NCBI GenBank assembly: GCA_947503835.1
Contig: CANNFM010000018.1
Location: 39,080 to 103,079, forward strand
Direction of reading: 5' to 3'
DNA: 64,000 bases
DNA from: an uncultured Aquimarina sp.
GTDB lineage: Bacteria > Bacteroidota > Bacteroidia > Flavobacteriales > Flavobacteriaceae
The position numbers were made by a program, and so were the translations under genes. Each line of letters begins with the position of its first letter. The stretch's first letter is position 1. Positions 6,793 through 16,259 of this stretch are shown here, piece after piece. The notes under the pieces were generated by a model. It was not told where the DNA came from. It saw only the letters and a list, made by a program, of their open reading frames with translations, and searched no databases.

Positions 6793-9700
6793 TTATTGTT
6801 TTACAATTCTAAAGGTTTTTGAAGCTCCATTCATTAGAGAAATAAAATATACTCCAGAAGGAAAGGCTTGCATTGGCAATACTACTTTTCCTTCAGTGAT
6901 ACTATACGTATTTGAAGATACTTTGATTCCTAATGCGCTGTGTATGTCTACCGTTATAGTTTTTAGCACAGTTTCCGGAATGGTAATTACGATATCTGAT
7001 CTTGTAGGGTTTGGTGATACCGTTATTTGATCAAATAGCGTTACTTTGGTTGATAATTTTCCTTCACAAGCCTGGCTTGAAAACACATCCAAAGTATCGC
7101 CATGTTGTACTTCAACATAAAAGCTATTGGTATCATAGGTCGCAACCATCTTATCATTAATCATTACGGTATAAGGTGCTGTACCTTCGTCAATTTCTAC
7201 ATATATCTGATTACTTTTATTATCGGTATTCAATATTGTTTTACCTTCTAAAACAGGAGCTTCTTCAATCGCTACTTCAAAACATTGTTCGCAATCTGAA
7301 TATCCATCAATGACAATACATAATTGATATGTTCCCGGGGCTAAATCTTGTACAAAAAGATCAGTCCCAAAATCATAGGTGTTGTTATTAATGGTAGCGA
7401 TGTAATTCTGCTCTTCGGTAGCTCTAACAAAAATATTTCCGTTATCCTTATCTTCACAGGTTTCGCTATATGCCTCTACCAGGAAGTTATCTGCAGGTAA
7501 ATCAAAGATAGGACAACCCGAAACTACATGTACCGTTCGTATCACTTCTACTGCAACATTATTTGAAGCGTCGGTTGAATTATATGTAATCATATACGTC
7601 CCTAATTCATCTACAAAATCTGAAGTATCGATAATAACTTCTGATCCATCATCTGTGATAGCTCCTAATTCGGTATACCCATTCCCTTGAACAATGGTTT
7701 GAGGATTATCACCTAGTAAGGTAATTACCGGGGGAATTGTATTTACTACATTTACTGTTCTTGTCACTTCTGCGGCGACATTATTTGATGCATCGGCAGC
7801 ATTATATCGAATGGTATAACTTCCAAGAGCATCCATAAAAGCTGAAGTGTCGATCGTTACTGTGGTACCATCATCTGTGGTTGCCCCCAGTTCGGTATAG
7901 CCATTGCCCAATTCAATGGTTTGTGGATTATCTCCTGTTAATGTAATGACCGGAGCCGTAGTATCGATCACATTTACGGTTCTGGTTACTTCTACCGCAG
8001 CATTATTTGACGCGTCGGTAGCATTGTATCGAATAGTATAGCTTCCCACAGCATCTACAAAATCAGAAGTATTAATAATAATACTACTCCCGTCATCTAT
8101 GGTCGCTCCCAATTCGGTATATCCATCGCCTAATTCAATGGTTTGTGGATTATCTCCTGTTAGTGTTATTGCCGGAGCCGTGGTATCTACTACATTTACG
8201 GTTCGTATTACTTCTACAGCAACATTGTTTGAAGCATCGGTGGCATTGTATCGTATAGTATAACTTCCTACAGCATCTACAAAATCAGAATCATCAATTA
8301 CTACAGCGGTACCATCATCTGTATTCGCTCCTAATTCGGTATACCCATCTCCTAATTCTATGATCTGAGGGTTATCACCTATCAGGGTAATTACCGGTGC
8401 AGTTGTATTTACCACATTTACGGTTCGGGTTACCTCTGCGGCAGCATTGTTTGACGCATCGGTAGCGTTATATCGTATGGTATAACTTCCAAGAGCATCC
8501 ATGAAGGCAGTGGCATCAATGGTTATATTAGTGCCATCATCTGTAGTTGCTCCCAGTTCGGTGTAGCCATCGCCCAATTCTATAGTTTGAGGGTTGTCGC
8601 CATCAAGGGTGATGATAGGAGCCGTAGTATCAACTACGTTTACGGTTCTGGTTACTTCAGCAGCGTTATTACCTAATAATCCTAAAGCATTATAGGTAAT
8701 GGTATAACTTCCTACAGCATCTGTAAAATCTGAAGCATCAATAATTACAGTTGAGCTATCACTTGTACTTGCTCCCAGTTCGGTATATCCATCACCAAGC
8801 TCTATGGTTTGCGGATTACCTCCAATCAGGGTTATGATAGGAGTTTCACAATTATCAGTAATGTCTTGAACACTATCCCAGGCCGTTTGATTGCTACCTT
8901 GAAATGATAAGGTTGTCGCACCATCACCTGTGGTAACATAATCATACAAACCACATAGATTCGTAATCCCCAGGTCCTGATCTCGGATAATCAAATTAGA
9001 ACCTACATTTCTAAGTGCGTATAGATTTATACTCTGTAAGCTATTATTATTTCTAATTGTTGAGTCACTTCCTGTAAGGGAAGCTACATTTTGTAAGGCA
9101 TCAATTTCTACCAGATTTCCATTAAAACTAATTCCTAGAATACCAATAGAAGTTAATGATGCTAAGAAAGAATTATCGAATGTTGTGATTAATTCATTTT
9201 CGGCAATATTCAATGAATTTATAGAAGTAATAGCTAATTTAGGGAACCCCTCCAGATTAGGTACCAAATCACAATCTGATATATTGAAACCACCTAAAGT
9301 TGTTAAATTATCCATTCCTTGAACAGTATTAAGAGCGGTCATATCTGTTAAAGAAAGGTTTCCAGCAATACTTGTAACACCTGATAAAAATGATAAATCA
9401 GTCACAGCCATATCATGAAATTGTGCAGCACCACTTATGGTACTTAACACTGTTGCTGTTATGGAGTTCAGAGATGGAGAGTTATCTATAGATAAATTAT
9501 TTCCAATACTTGTTAGTTTAGGGAAATTAACTGTCGTTAAGTTCGCGCACCCTCCTATGTTGCATGCTCCTGTTAAGTTTAATATTTCTGGAGCATCAAT
9601 ACTGATTAATCCTGTTGCATTGGCTATGCGGAAATTTCCTGACCCCTCTAATAATGGCAATGATATACTCGTTAATCCTGATCCAATATTACTAACACGA

Positions 9701-12700
9701 AACTCCCCGTTAACTTGGGTTAATTGGTCTATTGAAAGCGTACTCAAAGAGCTATTGAAAGTTATTCTGAAGCTACCTGTCATTGTTTGTAACTGATTCA
9801 ATGTGATAGTTGTCAAAAGCGCATTATCCGTAATCTCTATATTTGGTATTGTAGTTACCTGATCAAGTATGGTTATTTCTGTTAAAAGATCTAAATTATC
9901 TATTGTAAGATTCCCTCCCAAACTCGTTACATTAGAGAATGACGCTATACTTGTAGTATTGGTCATATCCTTTAAAGTGAAATTTCCTCCAATAGTAGTC
10001 AATGAAGCAAAGCCGGAAAGATCATCTACAATATTTCCTTCCAAATGCAAATTCCCAGAAATAATATGCACATTTGAAAAACCTGATACATCGGTAATAG
10101 TTCCATTAATTGTTACATTTCCTTCAATAATCCCACAGGTTCCTAAGGTTGCTATATAACTATCTACTTCTGCTTGTGTAGTTAGTGTAACGTCTCCAGC
10201 CACAACACAATCACAACTTTCTGAAATATTGTTAGAAGACGCATCTATCCAGTTACTCGTAGCACCGTTTAAAGCAAAATTGGTAAGTGTTCCATTAAAA
10301 TTATTACCTGAACCATCTGTTAATGTTGTTAGTCCAGAATTATCTGCTCCTGAAATACCTGTATTAAAATTATAACGGGCCACTAAATCGGTTTGCGACA
10401 TATCTGCTGTACAGCCATTCAATTCTGAAACCTCGAAAGCACTTAGGGTTTTTGTCCAGATACGTAATTCGTCTAACTGCCCATTAAAATAACCTCCTGT
10501 ATCTCCTGAAGGTGTATCGGCAACAGCATATCCCAATTGTATATCGGCTGTTGTGGTCGTAGCCGTTGCTGTTCCTACCCATCCTGTTGATCTAGCCAAA
10601 GTGCCATCGATATAACACCTGGCGTTTCCAGAGTTCAACGTGACTGCCACATGATGCCACTCTCCATCATCTACTTTTGTAGCAGGACTTAACAAACGAG
10701 TAATGTAATTTGTGGCACTAGCATAGTAATAAAACTCTATTCTTCCACCATCCAGGTTAATACGCCATCCATTGTTTCCATCTGGGGTAAACTTATTGAT
10801 GACTCCACCAAGTCCATCGGTAGTTTTAATCCAAAAATCTACTGAAAAATTCAAGTTATTTTGAGAGGTATTGTGTGGGATTGTTACCAAATCGTTAGCA
10901 CCGTCAAAATCTAAACCAGTCCCAGGAGGAATTGCTGTTCCTTGTATAGTGAAACTATATGAAGGTTCATCACAATCATCGCTATCTATAATTACGGTAG
11001 CTGTTTTTGTCCCGCCAGACGTCGGTGCAAACTCTATTCTTAATGAAGCTGATTCAGTTGCTGCTATTGGATTGTTATGTGGGTTTTGCGTAATGGTAAA
11101 ATCAGCTGTATCTCCAGTAAGTATAACACCATCTATATTTAAAGCACCAGAACCATCCGTATTACGAACAAAGAAACTCATTTCTTTAGTACTACCTACA
11201 TTGATACTTCCTGCATCTGTATTGTCACTAGTCTCAGGAGTCGTATCCCCATTCAGGATATCGTTACCGTTTCCTTGTACATTAATTTCAGGAATAGCTA
11301 TTGAACAATTTCCGGAGATACCATTTGCTGTAGTATTTATCCAGTTAGAAGTATTTCCTGTTAATCCAAAATTGGTTAAAGTTCCGTCTAAACTATTTGA
11401 AGTAGCATCATCTAAAGTGGTTTCACTTGAATTATTAGCAGCAACATTTCCTTGATTTAATTTGTAGTAAGCAACTAATCCTGATTCATTTCCTGCTAGT
11501 TCACAACCTTGTTGTGCTAAAATCTCATCTGAGCATAAGAATCTGGACCAAAAACGGACTTCATCTATATCTCCATTAAAGTAGGTTGAATCAAAAGTTG
11601 AATGACCTATCAGAAGAGATTCAGTATTGGTTGGAGCATTTGGTACATTGTTATATGTATGCTCTTTATCCAAAACTCCATCTATATAGGATTTAAGTTC
11701 TCCATTCCCAAATGCTATAGCCACATGATGCCAATTTCCATCATTTAAACCAGAACTAGACGATAATACAGATGTGTTAATATTAGAAACAGTATATTGA
11801 AACCTTAAACCAAATTCTGTTAAATACATTGAAAACCCATTCCCATTAGTTGCATCATATTTACTTATAATAGCTTGAGAACCCGTTTCTGAGGTTTTAA
11901 AATAGGCTTCTAGTGTAAACGTATTTATATTGAATGCACTATTATGATTGATACTGATATGATCATCTGTTCCATCCAAACTAATTCCTGTAGCAGGAGT
12001 ATACCCCGTTCCTTCTATGGCAAAGGTAAACGTAGTATCGCAACCGTTATTTGAAATACGAACCGTGGCGTTTTTAGTTCCGATAGAAGAAGGTGTAAAT
12101 AGAATCCTTAGATTTCCGGAAGCACCTGCCGCTACATCTGTTGGTGATTCTATAATGGTAAAGTCAGATGCACCGTCAATGATTATGTTCGAGATATCTA
12201 ATGTAGTATTACCAGTATTGCTAATCGTATAGTCTGCAGGTTCTGCTTGTCCAAATATAACATTCCCAAAAGAGGTGTTATTACTTGAACTTACCGAAGT
12301 GTCCCCATTGTTAATGGCATTACTATTTGAAGCAATTGTAATTATAGCCTCTGAATATGCATTACAGGTTCCTGAAATACCATTTGTAGTAGCATCTATC
12401 CAATTCGAAGTAGTCCCTGTTAACCCAAAATTATTTAATATTCCTTGTGGAGGAGTACCAGATGTAATCGTGTGGTTGGGATCTAATATGCTGAACATTG
12501 GAAAGTTATTGCCGTTTACTTCTCCATTATTAAAATTGTAATAAGCCAACAGATCGCTTTCACTTCCTGTTAATTGACAGCTAGACTGATCAGAAATCCT
12601 ACAGTTTGACAATGCGATATCCCACACTCGTAATTCATCTATAGCACCTGCATAATATTCTCCACCACCAAAAGCACTTCCCATAGTTAGATTATTACTA

Positions 12701-13548
12701 CTATCTACAATAGCTTCTGACAATGTTAATCTATTTTCTTCTATACCATCAATCAATATTCTATAATTAGTACCATTATGGGTAATTACAACATGCTGCC
12801 ATTGATCGTTTGCTATTGGAGGAGTCATTAAGTTGTTAGCCCCTGTTGAAGTAAAAAAAGTGAAATTTAATTGCTGCGTTATATCGATACGTAAACTATA
12901 TCCTGCACTACCGCTTATATTATCTAGTATAAAATGTTCCTCTGTCCCAGAAATATTAGGTTTCATCCAAAATTCAATCGTGAAATCATCGTTCAGGCTA
13001 TAATTACCATTGTTAAAAGTGATGTTGTCATCGATACCATCAAAATGAAGTCCTGTAGCTCCTTCAAAAGCAGTTCCTTGTATAGCAAATGTATAGGTTC
13101 CATTGGTTGGATCATCACTGGTAATGGTTACTATTGCGTTTTTTACTCCAGCAGATTGTGGCGCAAAACTTATTTCAATAGATTCTGATGTTCCACTTAA
13201 TACGGTGACTGGCCACATGTCATTGAGCACAAAATCTGAAGCATTGGCTCCAGTAATTGTAATATTCGAAATATTTAAATCACTTGCACCATTGTTTAGG
13301 ATGCTAAAAGGTGTCATTAGAGAGTTACCTGTTCCTAATTCAAGATACATGGTCCCATCAAACATATCAGGAGTCATATCACCATTGGCAATTACTGTCA
13401 TCATATCGGGACCAGTAACACTAATCTGTGGTGTAAATAATTCTTCGGAGGGTTTAAGAGGTGTTTTGGCAGATAATTCATAAGAGGTGAATCCTATAGC
13501 GTAAAACACCACGAAAAATAAGAGTAGCAGTTTCTTCATAAGGGGCAT
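6793..13548 (-). CDS. Giant T9SS-secreted multidomain adhesin-like protein (LamG, LRR-like, DUF5011 repeats)
   Basis: The 2251-residue protein begins with a signal peptide (MPLMKKLLLLFF to about 28; MKK at codon 4 is an alternative start). Three alternating pairs follow: a choice-of-anchor/ASH-type Ig-like domain (about 40-160, 400-515, 750-870) and a LamG lectin-like domain (about 165-315, 520-675, 880-1050, each with a FDGxDD-type start and an ELRVW or EVRFW strand). An LRR-like receptor-L-type region spans about 1120-1560 (repeated LTTIGGN, NLTIDN). Six DUF5011 Ig-like repeats occupy about 1570-2007. A C-terminal module contains EEAPVLEGKT and a T9SS sorting domain (VSPNPT, LPMQAFPSGVYFIS, FRIVKQ). 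LamG and LRR modules suggest glycan or protein binding at the surface. The C-terminal ~230 residues are shared with the proteins at 16260 and 20431. It lies 12 bases upstream of its lipoprotein gene. Confidence 0.88.
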   Translation of the reverse strand: MPLMKKLLLLFFVVFYAIGFTSYELSAKTPLKPSEELFTPQISVTGPDMMTVIANGDMTPDMFDGTMYLELGTGNSLMTPFSILNNGASDLNISNITITGANASDFVLNDMWPVTVLSGTSESIEISFAPQSAGVKNAIVTITSDDPTNGTYTFAIQGTAFEGATGLHFDGIDDNITFNNGNYSLNDDFTIEFWMKPNISGTEEHFILDNISGSAGYSLRIDITQQLNFTFFTSTGANNLMTPPIANDQWQHVVITHNGTNYRILIDGIEENRLTLSEAIVDSSNNLTMGSAFGGGEYYAGAIDELRVWDIALSNCRISDQSSCQLTGSESDLLAYYNFNNGEVNGNNFPMFSILDPNHTITSGTPPQGILNNFGLTGTTSNWIDATTNGISGTCNAYSEAIITIASNSNAINNGDTSVSSSNNTSFGNVIFGQAEPADYTISNTGNTTLDISNIIIDGASDFTIIESPTDVAAGASGNLRILFTPSSIGTKNATVRISNNGCDTTFTFAIEGTGYTPATGISLDGTDDHISINHNSAFNINTFTLEAYFKTSETGSQAIISKYDATNGNGFSMYLTEFGLRFQYTVSNINTSVLSSSSGLNDGNWHHVAIAFGNGELKSYIDGVLDKEHTYNNVPNAPTNTESLLIGHSTFDSTYFNGDIDEVRFWSRFLCSDEILAQQGCELAGNESGLVAYYKLNQGNVAANNSSETTLDDATSNSLDGTLTNFGLTGNTSNWINTTANGISGNCSIAIPEINVQGNGNDILNGDTTPETSDNTDAGSINVGSTKEMSFFVRNTDGSGALNIDGVILTGDTADFTITQNPHNNPIAATESASLRIEFAPTSGGTKTATVIIDSDDCDEPSYSFTIQGTAIPPGTGLDFDGANDLVTIPHNTSQNNLNFSVDFWIKTTDGLGGVINKFTPDGNNGWRINLDGGRIEFYYYASATNYITRLLSPATKVDDGEWHHVAVTLNSGNARCYIDGTLARSTGWVGTATATTTTADIQLGYAVADTPSGDTGGYFNGQLDELRIWTKTLSAFEVSELNGCTADMSQTDLVARYNFNTGISGADNSGLTTLTDGSGNNFNGTLTNFALNGATSNWIDASSNNISESCDCVVAGDVTLTTQAEVDSYIATLGTCGIIEGNVTINGTITDVSGFSNVHIISGNLHLEGNIVDDLSGFASLTTIGGNFTLKDMTNTTSIASFSNVTSLGGNLTIDNLDLLTEITILDQVTTIPNIEITDNALLTTITLNQLQTMTGSFRITFNSSLSTLSIDQLTQVNGEFRVSNIGSGLTSISLPLLEGSGNFRIANATGLISIDAPEILNLTGACNIGGCANLTTVNFPKLTSIGNNLSIDNSPSLNSITATVLSTISGAAQFHDMAVTDLSFLSGVTSIAGNLSLTDMTALNTVQGMDNLTTLGGFNISDCDLVPNLEGFPKLAITSINSLNIAENELITTFDNSFLASLTSIGILGISFNGNLVEIDALQNVASLTGSDSTIRNNNSLQSINLYALRNVGSNLIIRDQDLGITNLCGLYDYVTTGDGATTLSFQGSNQTAWDSVQDITDNCETPIITLIGGNPQTIELGDGYTELGASTSDSSTVIIDASDFTDAVGSYTITYNALGLLGNNAAEVTRTVNVVDTTAPIITLDGDNPQTIELGDGYTELGATTDDGTNITIDATAFMDALGSYTIRYNATDASNNAAAEVTRTVNVVNTTAPVITLIGDNPQIIELGDGYTELGANTDDGTAVVIDDSDFVDAVGSYTIRYNATDASNNVAVEVIRTVNVVDTTAPAITLTGDNPQTIELGDGYTELGATIDDGSSIIINTSDFVDAVGSYTIRYNATDASNNAAVEVTRTVNVIDTTAPVITLTGDNPQTIELGNGYTELGATTDDGTTVTIDTSAFMDALGSYTIRYNAADASNNVAAEVTRTVNVVNTIPPVITLLGDNPQTIVQGNGYTELGAITDDGSEVIIDTSDFVDELGTYMITYNSTDASNNVAVEVIRTVHVVSGCPIFDLPADNFLVEAYSETCEDKDNGNIFVRATEEQNYIATINNNTYDFGTDLFVQDLAPGTYQLCIVIDGYSDCEQCFEVAIEEAPVLEGKTILNTDNKSNQIYVEIDEGTAPYTVMINDKMVATYDTNSFYVEVQHGDTLDVFSSQACEGKLSTKVTLFDQITVSPNPTRSDIVITIPETVLKTITVDIHSALGIKVSSNTYSITEGKVVLPMQAFPSGVYFISLMNGASKTFRIVKQ
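7527..8846 (-). repeat. Six tandem ~222-bp repeats encoding DUF5011 domains
   Basis: Each unit encodes about 74 residues with the core NPQTIELGDGYTELGA and ends in TRTVNVV. The DNA period is 222 bases (compare the copies of ACGGTTC near 8416 and 8638). The unit farthest from the C-terminus and the last one are the most diverged. Confidence 0.85.
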
Positions 13549-13709
13549 GTTTAGGTTAAAGTTTTGTTAATGATTTAAGCTACAATGGTACAAATCTCTA
13601 TTCAGATTTATGCGTTTTTTATGGTTACAAAAAGTTACATCCCTTTGTTTATAGGGTTTTCAAAGAAATCTCAATTAGCATATTTAGTATTGTATCCTAT
13701 TAATATTCT

Positions 13710-13717
13710 TATATTTG
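13710..13717 (+). promoter_or_regulatory. -7 box TATATTTG of the TPR regulator gene
   Basis: TATATTTG fits TAnnTTTG and lies 28 bases before the ATG at 13746. An ATTG ends 17 bases upstream at 13692, slightly closer than the usual 19. The upstream region is shared with the divergent 2251-residue adhesin gene. Confidence 0.5.
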
Positions 13718-13745
13718 TAAAACACTTTTAATCCCCTTATACTTC

Positions 13746-15407
13746 ATGAGAACTTTGTTCTTTATCATTTCATTATTGTATTTACTTCCTGTATTGGGCC
13801 AGGTGCAACAAGACAGCCTGGAAGTTGAATTAAGGCAAAAAGTAAATGAGGCTACAAACGATTCTTTAAAAGTGCATTACCTCTTCGAACTTACTAAGGT
13901 GGTAGAGAAATACAGCATAGATCAAGGAAGGGATTTGATGAACCAAACCCTGCAGTTTATTGACAGCATTCCTTCTCCTTCTGATCACTTTTTAAAACAA
14001 AAAGCACGCCTACTTGATATATTAGGAAAATACGAATCCAGACAAACCAATTATGAAAACTCTCTGGATCTCAGGTTACAGGCACTAAAAATCAGAGAAA
14101 AATTGCAAGATTCTTTTGAAATTGCCAAGAGTTATCATAGCATCGCTATGATCTTTAGATATCAAAAAGAGTATGACAAGTCAAAAAATTATTTTTTAAA
14201 ATCTATAGCTATACAGAAACGACATGTAGATAGTACTCAATTAGCCCGCACCTACAATATGCTTGGAGTCATATATTATTACACTAAACATAATGATTCT
14301 GCTATGCATTACTATGAACTTTCAAAGAATTACTCTCGTACTCTTTTTGAAAAAACAAAACCCAATGATAATATTGCAGCTATCTATTATACTACTGGTA
14401 ATTATGAAAAAGCTATTGAAATATATAAGGAAAACTTAGCTATTTATAACTCTTCAAAAAATTATAATTTCGTTACTAATAACTTAATGCATTTAGCCAA
14501 AATACATTCTGATTTAGGAAAACATCAAGAAGCGATTGCTTATGTCGATGAAGCTCTTGAATGCGCTAAAAAGTATGGAAGTACTTCTAAACTTCCTCTT
14601 ATATTTCAATTAAGAAGTCATGTTCATGAAGTGATGGGTGATTATAGATATGCATTGCAGGATTTCAGAACCCATAAGTTTTATTATGATTCTATATTTA
14701 ATGTTAGAAACGCAAAAAAGATTACGGCGCTAGAGTTGAATCATCAGTTCCAAAAAGAAAAACTAGCGGATAGCCTTAAATTTGCAAACGAAAGAAATGA
14801 ACTCAAGTTAAAAAATGAGGCACAGCAAGCCACAAATCGGCTTTATATTACTTTATTGCTTTTGGTATCGGCTGGAATCATCACATTGTTGATCTTTGTG
14901 AACAATCGAAGAAAATTAAACCGGGAACGTTTTAAAAAGGAACAACTCGAAAAAGAATTGCTAGACGAAAAGTTAAAACATACTACTTATCAAGCAAAAC
15001 AGTTGGTGGCTGATAATAAAATGCGGTTACAGTTTAAGCAAGAATTTCTTTCGAAACTTAAAAAAGTAAAACAACATGCAGATGCTGTTGATGTTTCAGA
15101 TTTTCAATCTCTAATTGCTGATTTGAATGCACAAATTACTACAGAAAGTAAATATGATTTTATAGGAGATAATATAGAACAGATAGATAAAGAATTTAAT
15201 GAAAAGCTTAGAAACTTATATCCTGATCTTACAAAATCCGAACGTGAGATTTGTGCTCTCATGCGAATGAATCTAAGCCTTAAAGAAATTATGGTGATCA
15301 GAAATGTAACCATGGGGTCTATTAAAGCCTCTAGACATCGTATTCGAAAAAAATTAGGTCTAGATCGAGAACAAGAGTTAGAACAGTTTATTAGTAAACT
15401 GATTTAG
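13746..15407 (+). CDS. Membrane-anchored TPR regulator with C-terminal LuxR-like HTH
   Basis: The 553-residue protein has a signal peptide (to about 19), a row of tetratricopeptide repeats at about 85-290, and a single membrane helix at about 366-387 (LYITLLLLVSAGIITLLIF). A basic coiled coil at about 388-430 follows, then a C-terminal helix-turn-helix at about 494-545 (LTKSEREICALM, LSLKEI, SIKASRHRIRKKLGL). This layout is the Bacteroidota class with periplasmic TPRs and a cytoplasmic DNA-binding domain: signals sensed outside may be passed through the membrane. It is divergent from the giant adhesin gene (197-base gap) and is followed by a bidirectional terminator, so it is transcribed alone. 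Adjacent adhesin operons are natural targets, but no binding site is proven. A similar protein is encoded at 28098-29717. Confidence 0.85.
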   Translation: MRTLFFIISLLYLLPVLGQVQQDSLEVELRQKVNEATNDSLKVHYLFELTKVVEKYSIDQGRDLMNQTLQFIDSIPSPSDHFLKQKARLLDILGKYESRQTNYENSLDLRLQALKIREKLQDSFEIAKSYHSIAMIFRYQKEYDKSKNYFLKSIAIQKRHVDSTQLARTYNMLGVIYYYTKHNDSAMHYYELSKNYSRTLFEKTKPNDNIAAIYYTTGNYEKAIEIYKENLAIYNSSKNYNFVTNNLMHLAKIHSDLGKHQEAIAYVDEALECAKKYGSTSKLPLIFQLRSHVHEVMGDYRYALQDFRTHKFYYDSIFNVRNAKKITALELNHQFQKEKLADSLKFANERNELKLKNEAQQATNRLYITLLLLVSAGIITLLIFVNNRRKLNRERFKKEQLEKELLDEKLKHTTYQAKQLVADNKMRLQFKQEFLSKLKKVKQHADAVDVSDFQSLIADLNAQITTESKYDFIGDNIEQIDKEFNEKLRNLYPDLTKSEREICALMRMNLSLKEIMVIRNVTMGSIKASRHRIRKKLGLDREQELEQFISKLI

Positions 15408-15411
15408 AAAT

Positions 15412-15443
15412 AAAAATCCACTCAAAATTTTGAGTGGATTTTT
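15412..15443. terminator. Bidirectional terminator between convergent genes
   Basis: A perfect 32-base palindrome (AAAAATCCACTCAAAA and its complement) lies 4 bases after the regulator stop and 47 bases past the stop of the minus-strand lipoprotein at 15491. T runs lie on both strands. Confidence 0.85.
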
Positions 15444-15490
15444 GCAAAAAGCTAATTCATTTGCGGATATAGATCAAATAATTTTCCCCC

Positions 15491-16183
15491 TTATTGTGTT
15501 CTAAAATCCCAAACCTGGCTAATTGCAACCCCATGTTTAGGGTCTTTGGCCACTACCCTCCAATAATAGGTTGTGCCTGAAGATACTGCTACATCAAATG
15601 TAGTAGTATCCAGATTTTCTGCTAATAATTGAGGAGGGTTGGACTCGCCAAAGTATACATCGTATACTAATGTGTCATTGTCGTTATCAGAAGCATTCCA
15701 ATCTAATGATACTGTACTTCCTGTTACCGTTTCTCCTAAAGCAGGACTTGCTGTTGAAGAAACTGTAGGAATTGTATTTGTACTGGCTTCTGGCTCTGTG
15801 ATAAAGGTTAACACACTAGAATATGGGCTCTTATATCCTTTACTGTTTAGAGCTTTTACTCTCCAGAAATAAGAGCTTCCTCTTTCTAAAGTAAAAGTAG
15901 CCGTTGGTTGATCGGTTACTGCCGTAAATACTATTTGATTAAATGCTTCATCTGAAGCAATTTCTACCAAGTAACTAATGGTACCCAGGGTAATAGTTGT
16001 TGATGTAGTCCAATCGAATTCCAGGTTAAAATTGGTACATACTAAATTATTAGTAGGGTATAGTAAACCGGGGGTGGTTGGCTCTACGCTAAGATTCTGT
16101 AAAGAATCTACTAGTATACTCTCTTTTTCGGTACATGAGCATAACAGTACTATGCTCACTATGGCGATATATAAATTTTTCAT
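15491..16183 (-). CDS. Fibronectin-III-like surface lipoprotein (copy A)
   Basis: The 230-residue protein has a short lipobox (LLCSC, Cys17) and two fibronectin-III-like domains (about 37-130 and 137-230; YFWRVKALNSKG, TYYWRVVAKDPKHG, ending VWDFRTQ). It differs from the copy at 19662-20354 at nine positions by my count and is a more distant homologue of 6079-6780. The conserved acidic residues after the cysteine (TEKES) are weaker than SGDDDG as a surface-export signal, so outer-leaflet or periplasmic placement is uncertain. It follows the 1077-residue T9SS protein gene by 76 bases, which contain a hairpin, and is probably co-transcribed at reduced level. The shared terminator lies at 15412-15443. 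Confidence 0.85.
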   Translation of the reverse strand: MKNLYIAIVSIVLLCSCTEKESILVDSLQNLSVEPTTPGLLYPTNNLVCTNFNLEFDWTTSTTITLGTISYLVEIASDEAFNQIVFTAVTDQPTATFTLERGSSYFWRVKALNSKGYKSPYSSVLTFITEPEASTNTIPTVSSTASPALGETVTGSTVSLDWNASDNDNDTLVYDVYFGESNPPQLLAENLDTTTFDVAVSSGTTYYWRVVAKDPKHGVAISQVWDFRTQ

Positions 16184-16219
16184 GGGTATATTGTATTTGC
16201 TTTTTAATAGCTGTTTGAT

Positions 16220-16246
16220 TCCCCTTGCTCCAGAAAAGCAAGGGGA
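16220..16246 (-). other. Intercistronic hairpin (copy A)
   Basis: A 10-bp stem (TCCCCTTGCT / AGCAAGGGGA) with a 7-base loop lies between the large gene stop and the lipoprotein start. No long T run follows, so an mRNA processing or 3'-stabilising structure is likelier than a full terminator. It is conserved at 20391-20417. Confidence 0.65.
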
Positions 16247-16259
16247 GAGGTAATTATCT

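Noticed and set aside
9437..13483. Plus-strand open frames opposite the 2251-residue adhesin
   Set aside because: They are antisense by-products of a repetitive minus-strand gene, with no start context or domain support.
13549..13745. Possible bipartite element before the 2251-residue adhesin gene (AGGGATGTAACTTTTTGTA on the minus strand)
   Set aside because: The boxes are degenerate and the spacing is about 9 rather than 13 bases, so it does not match the other five.
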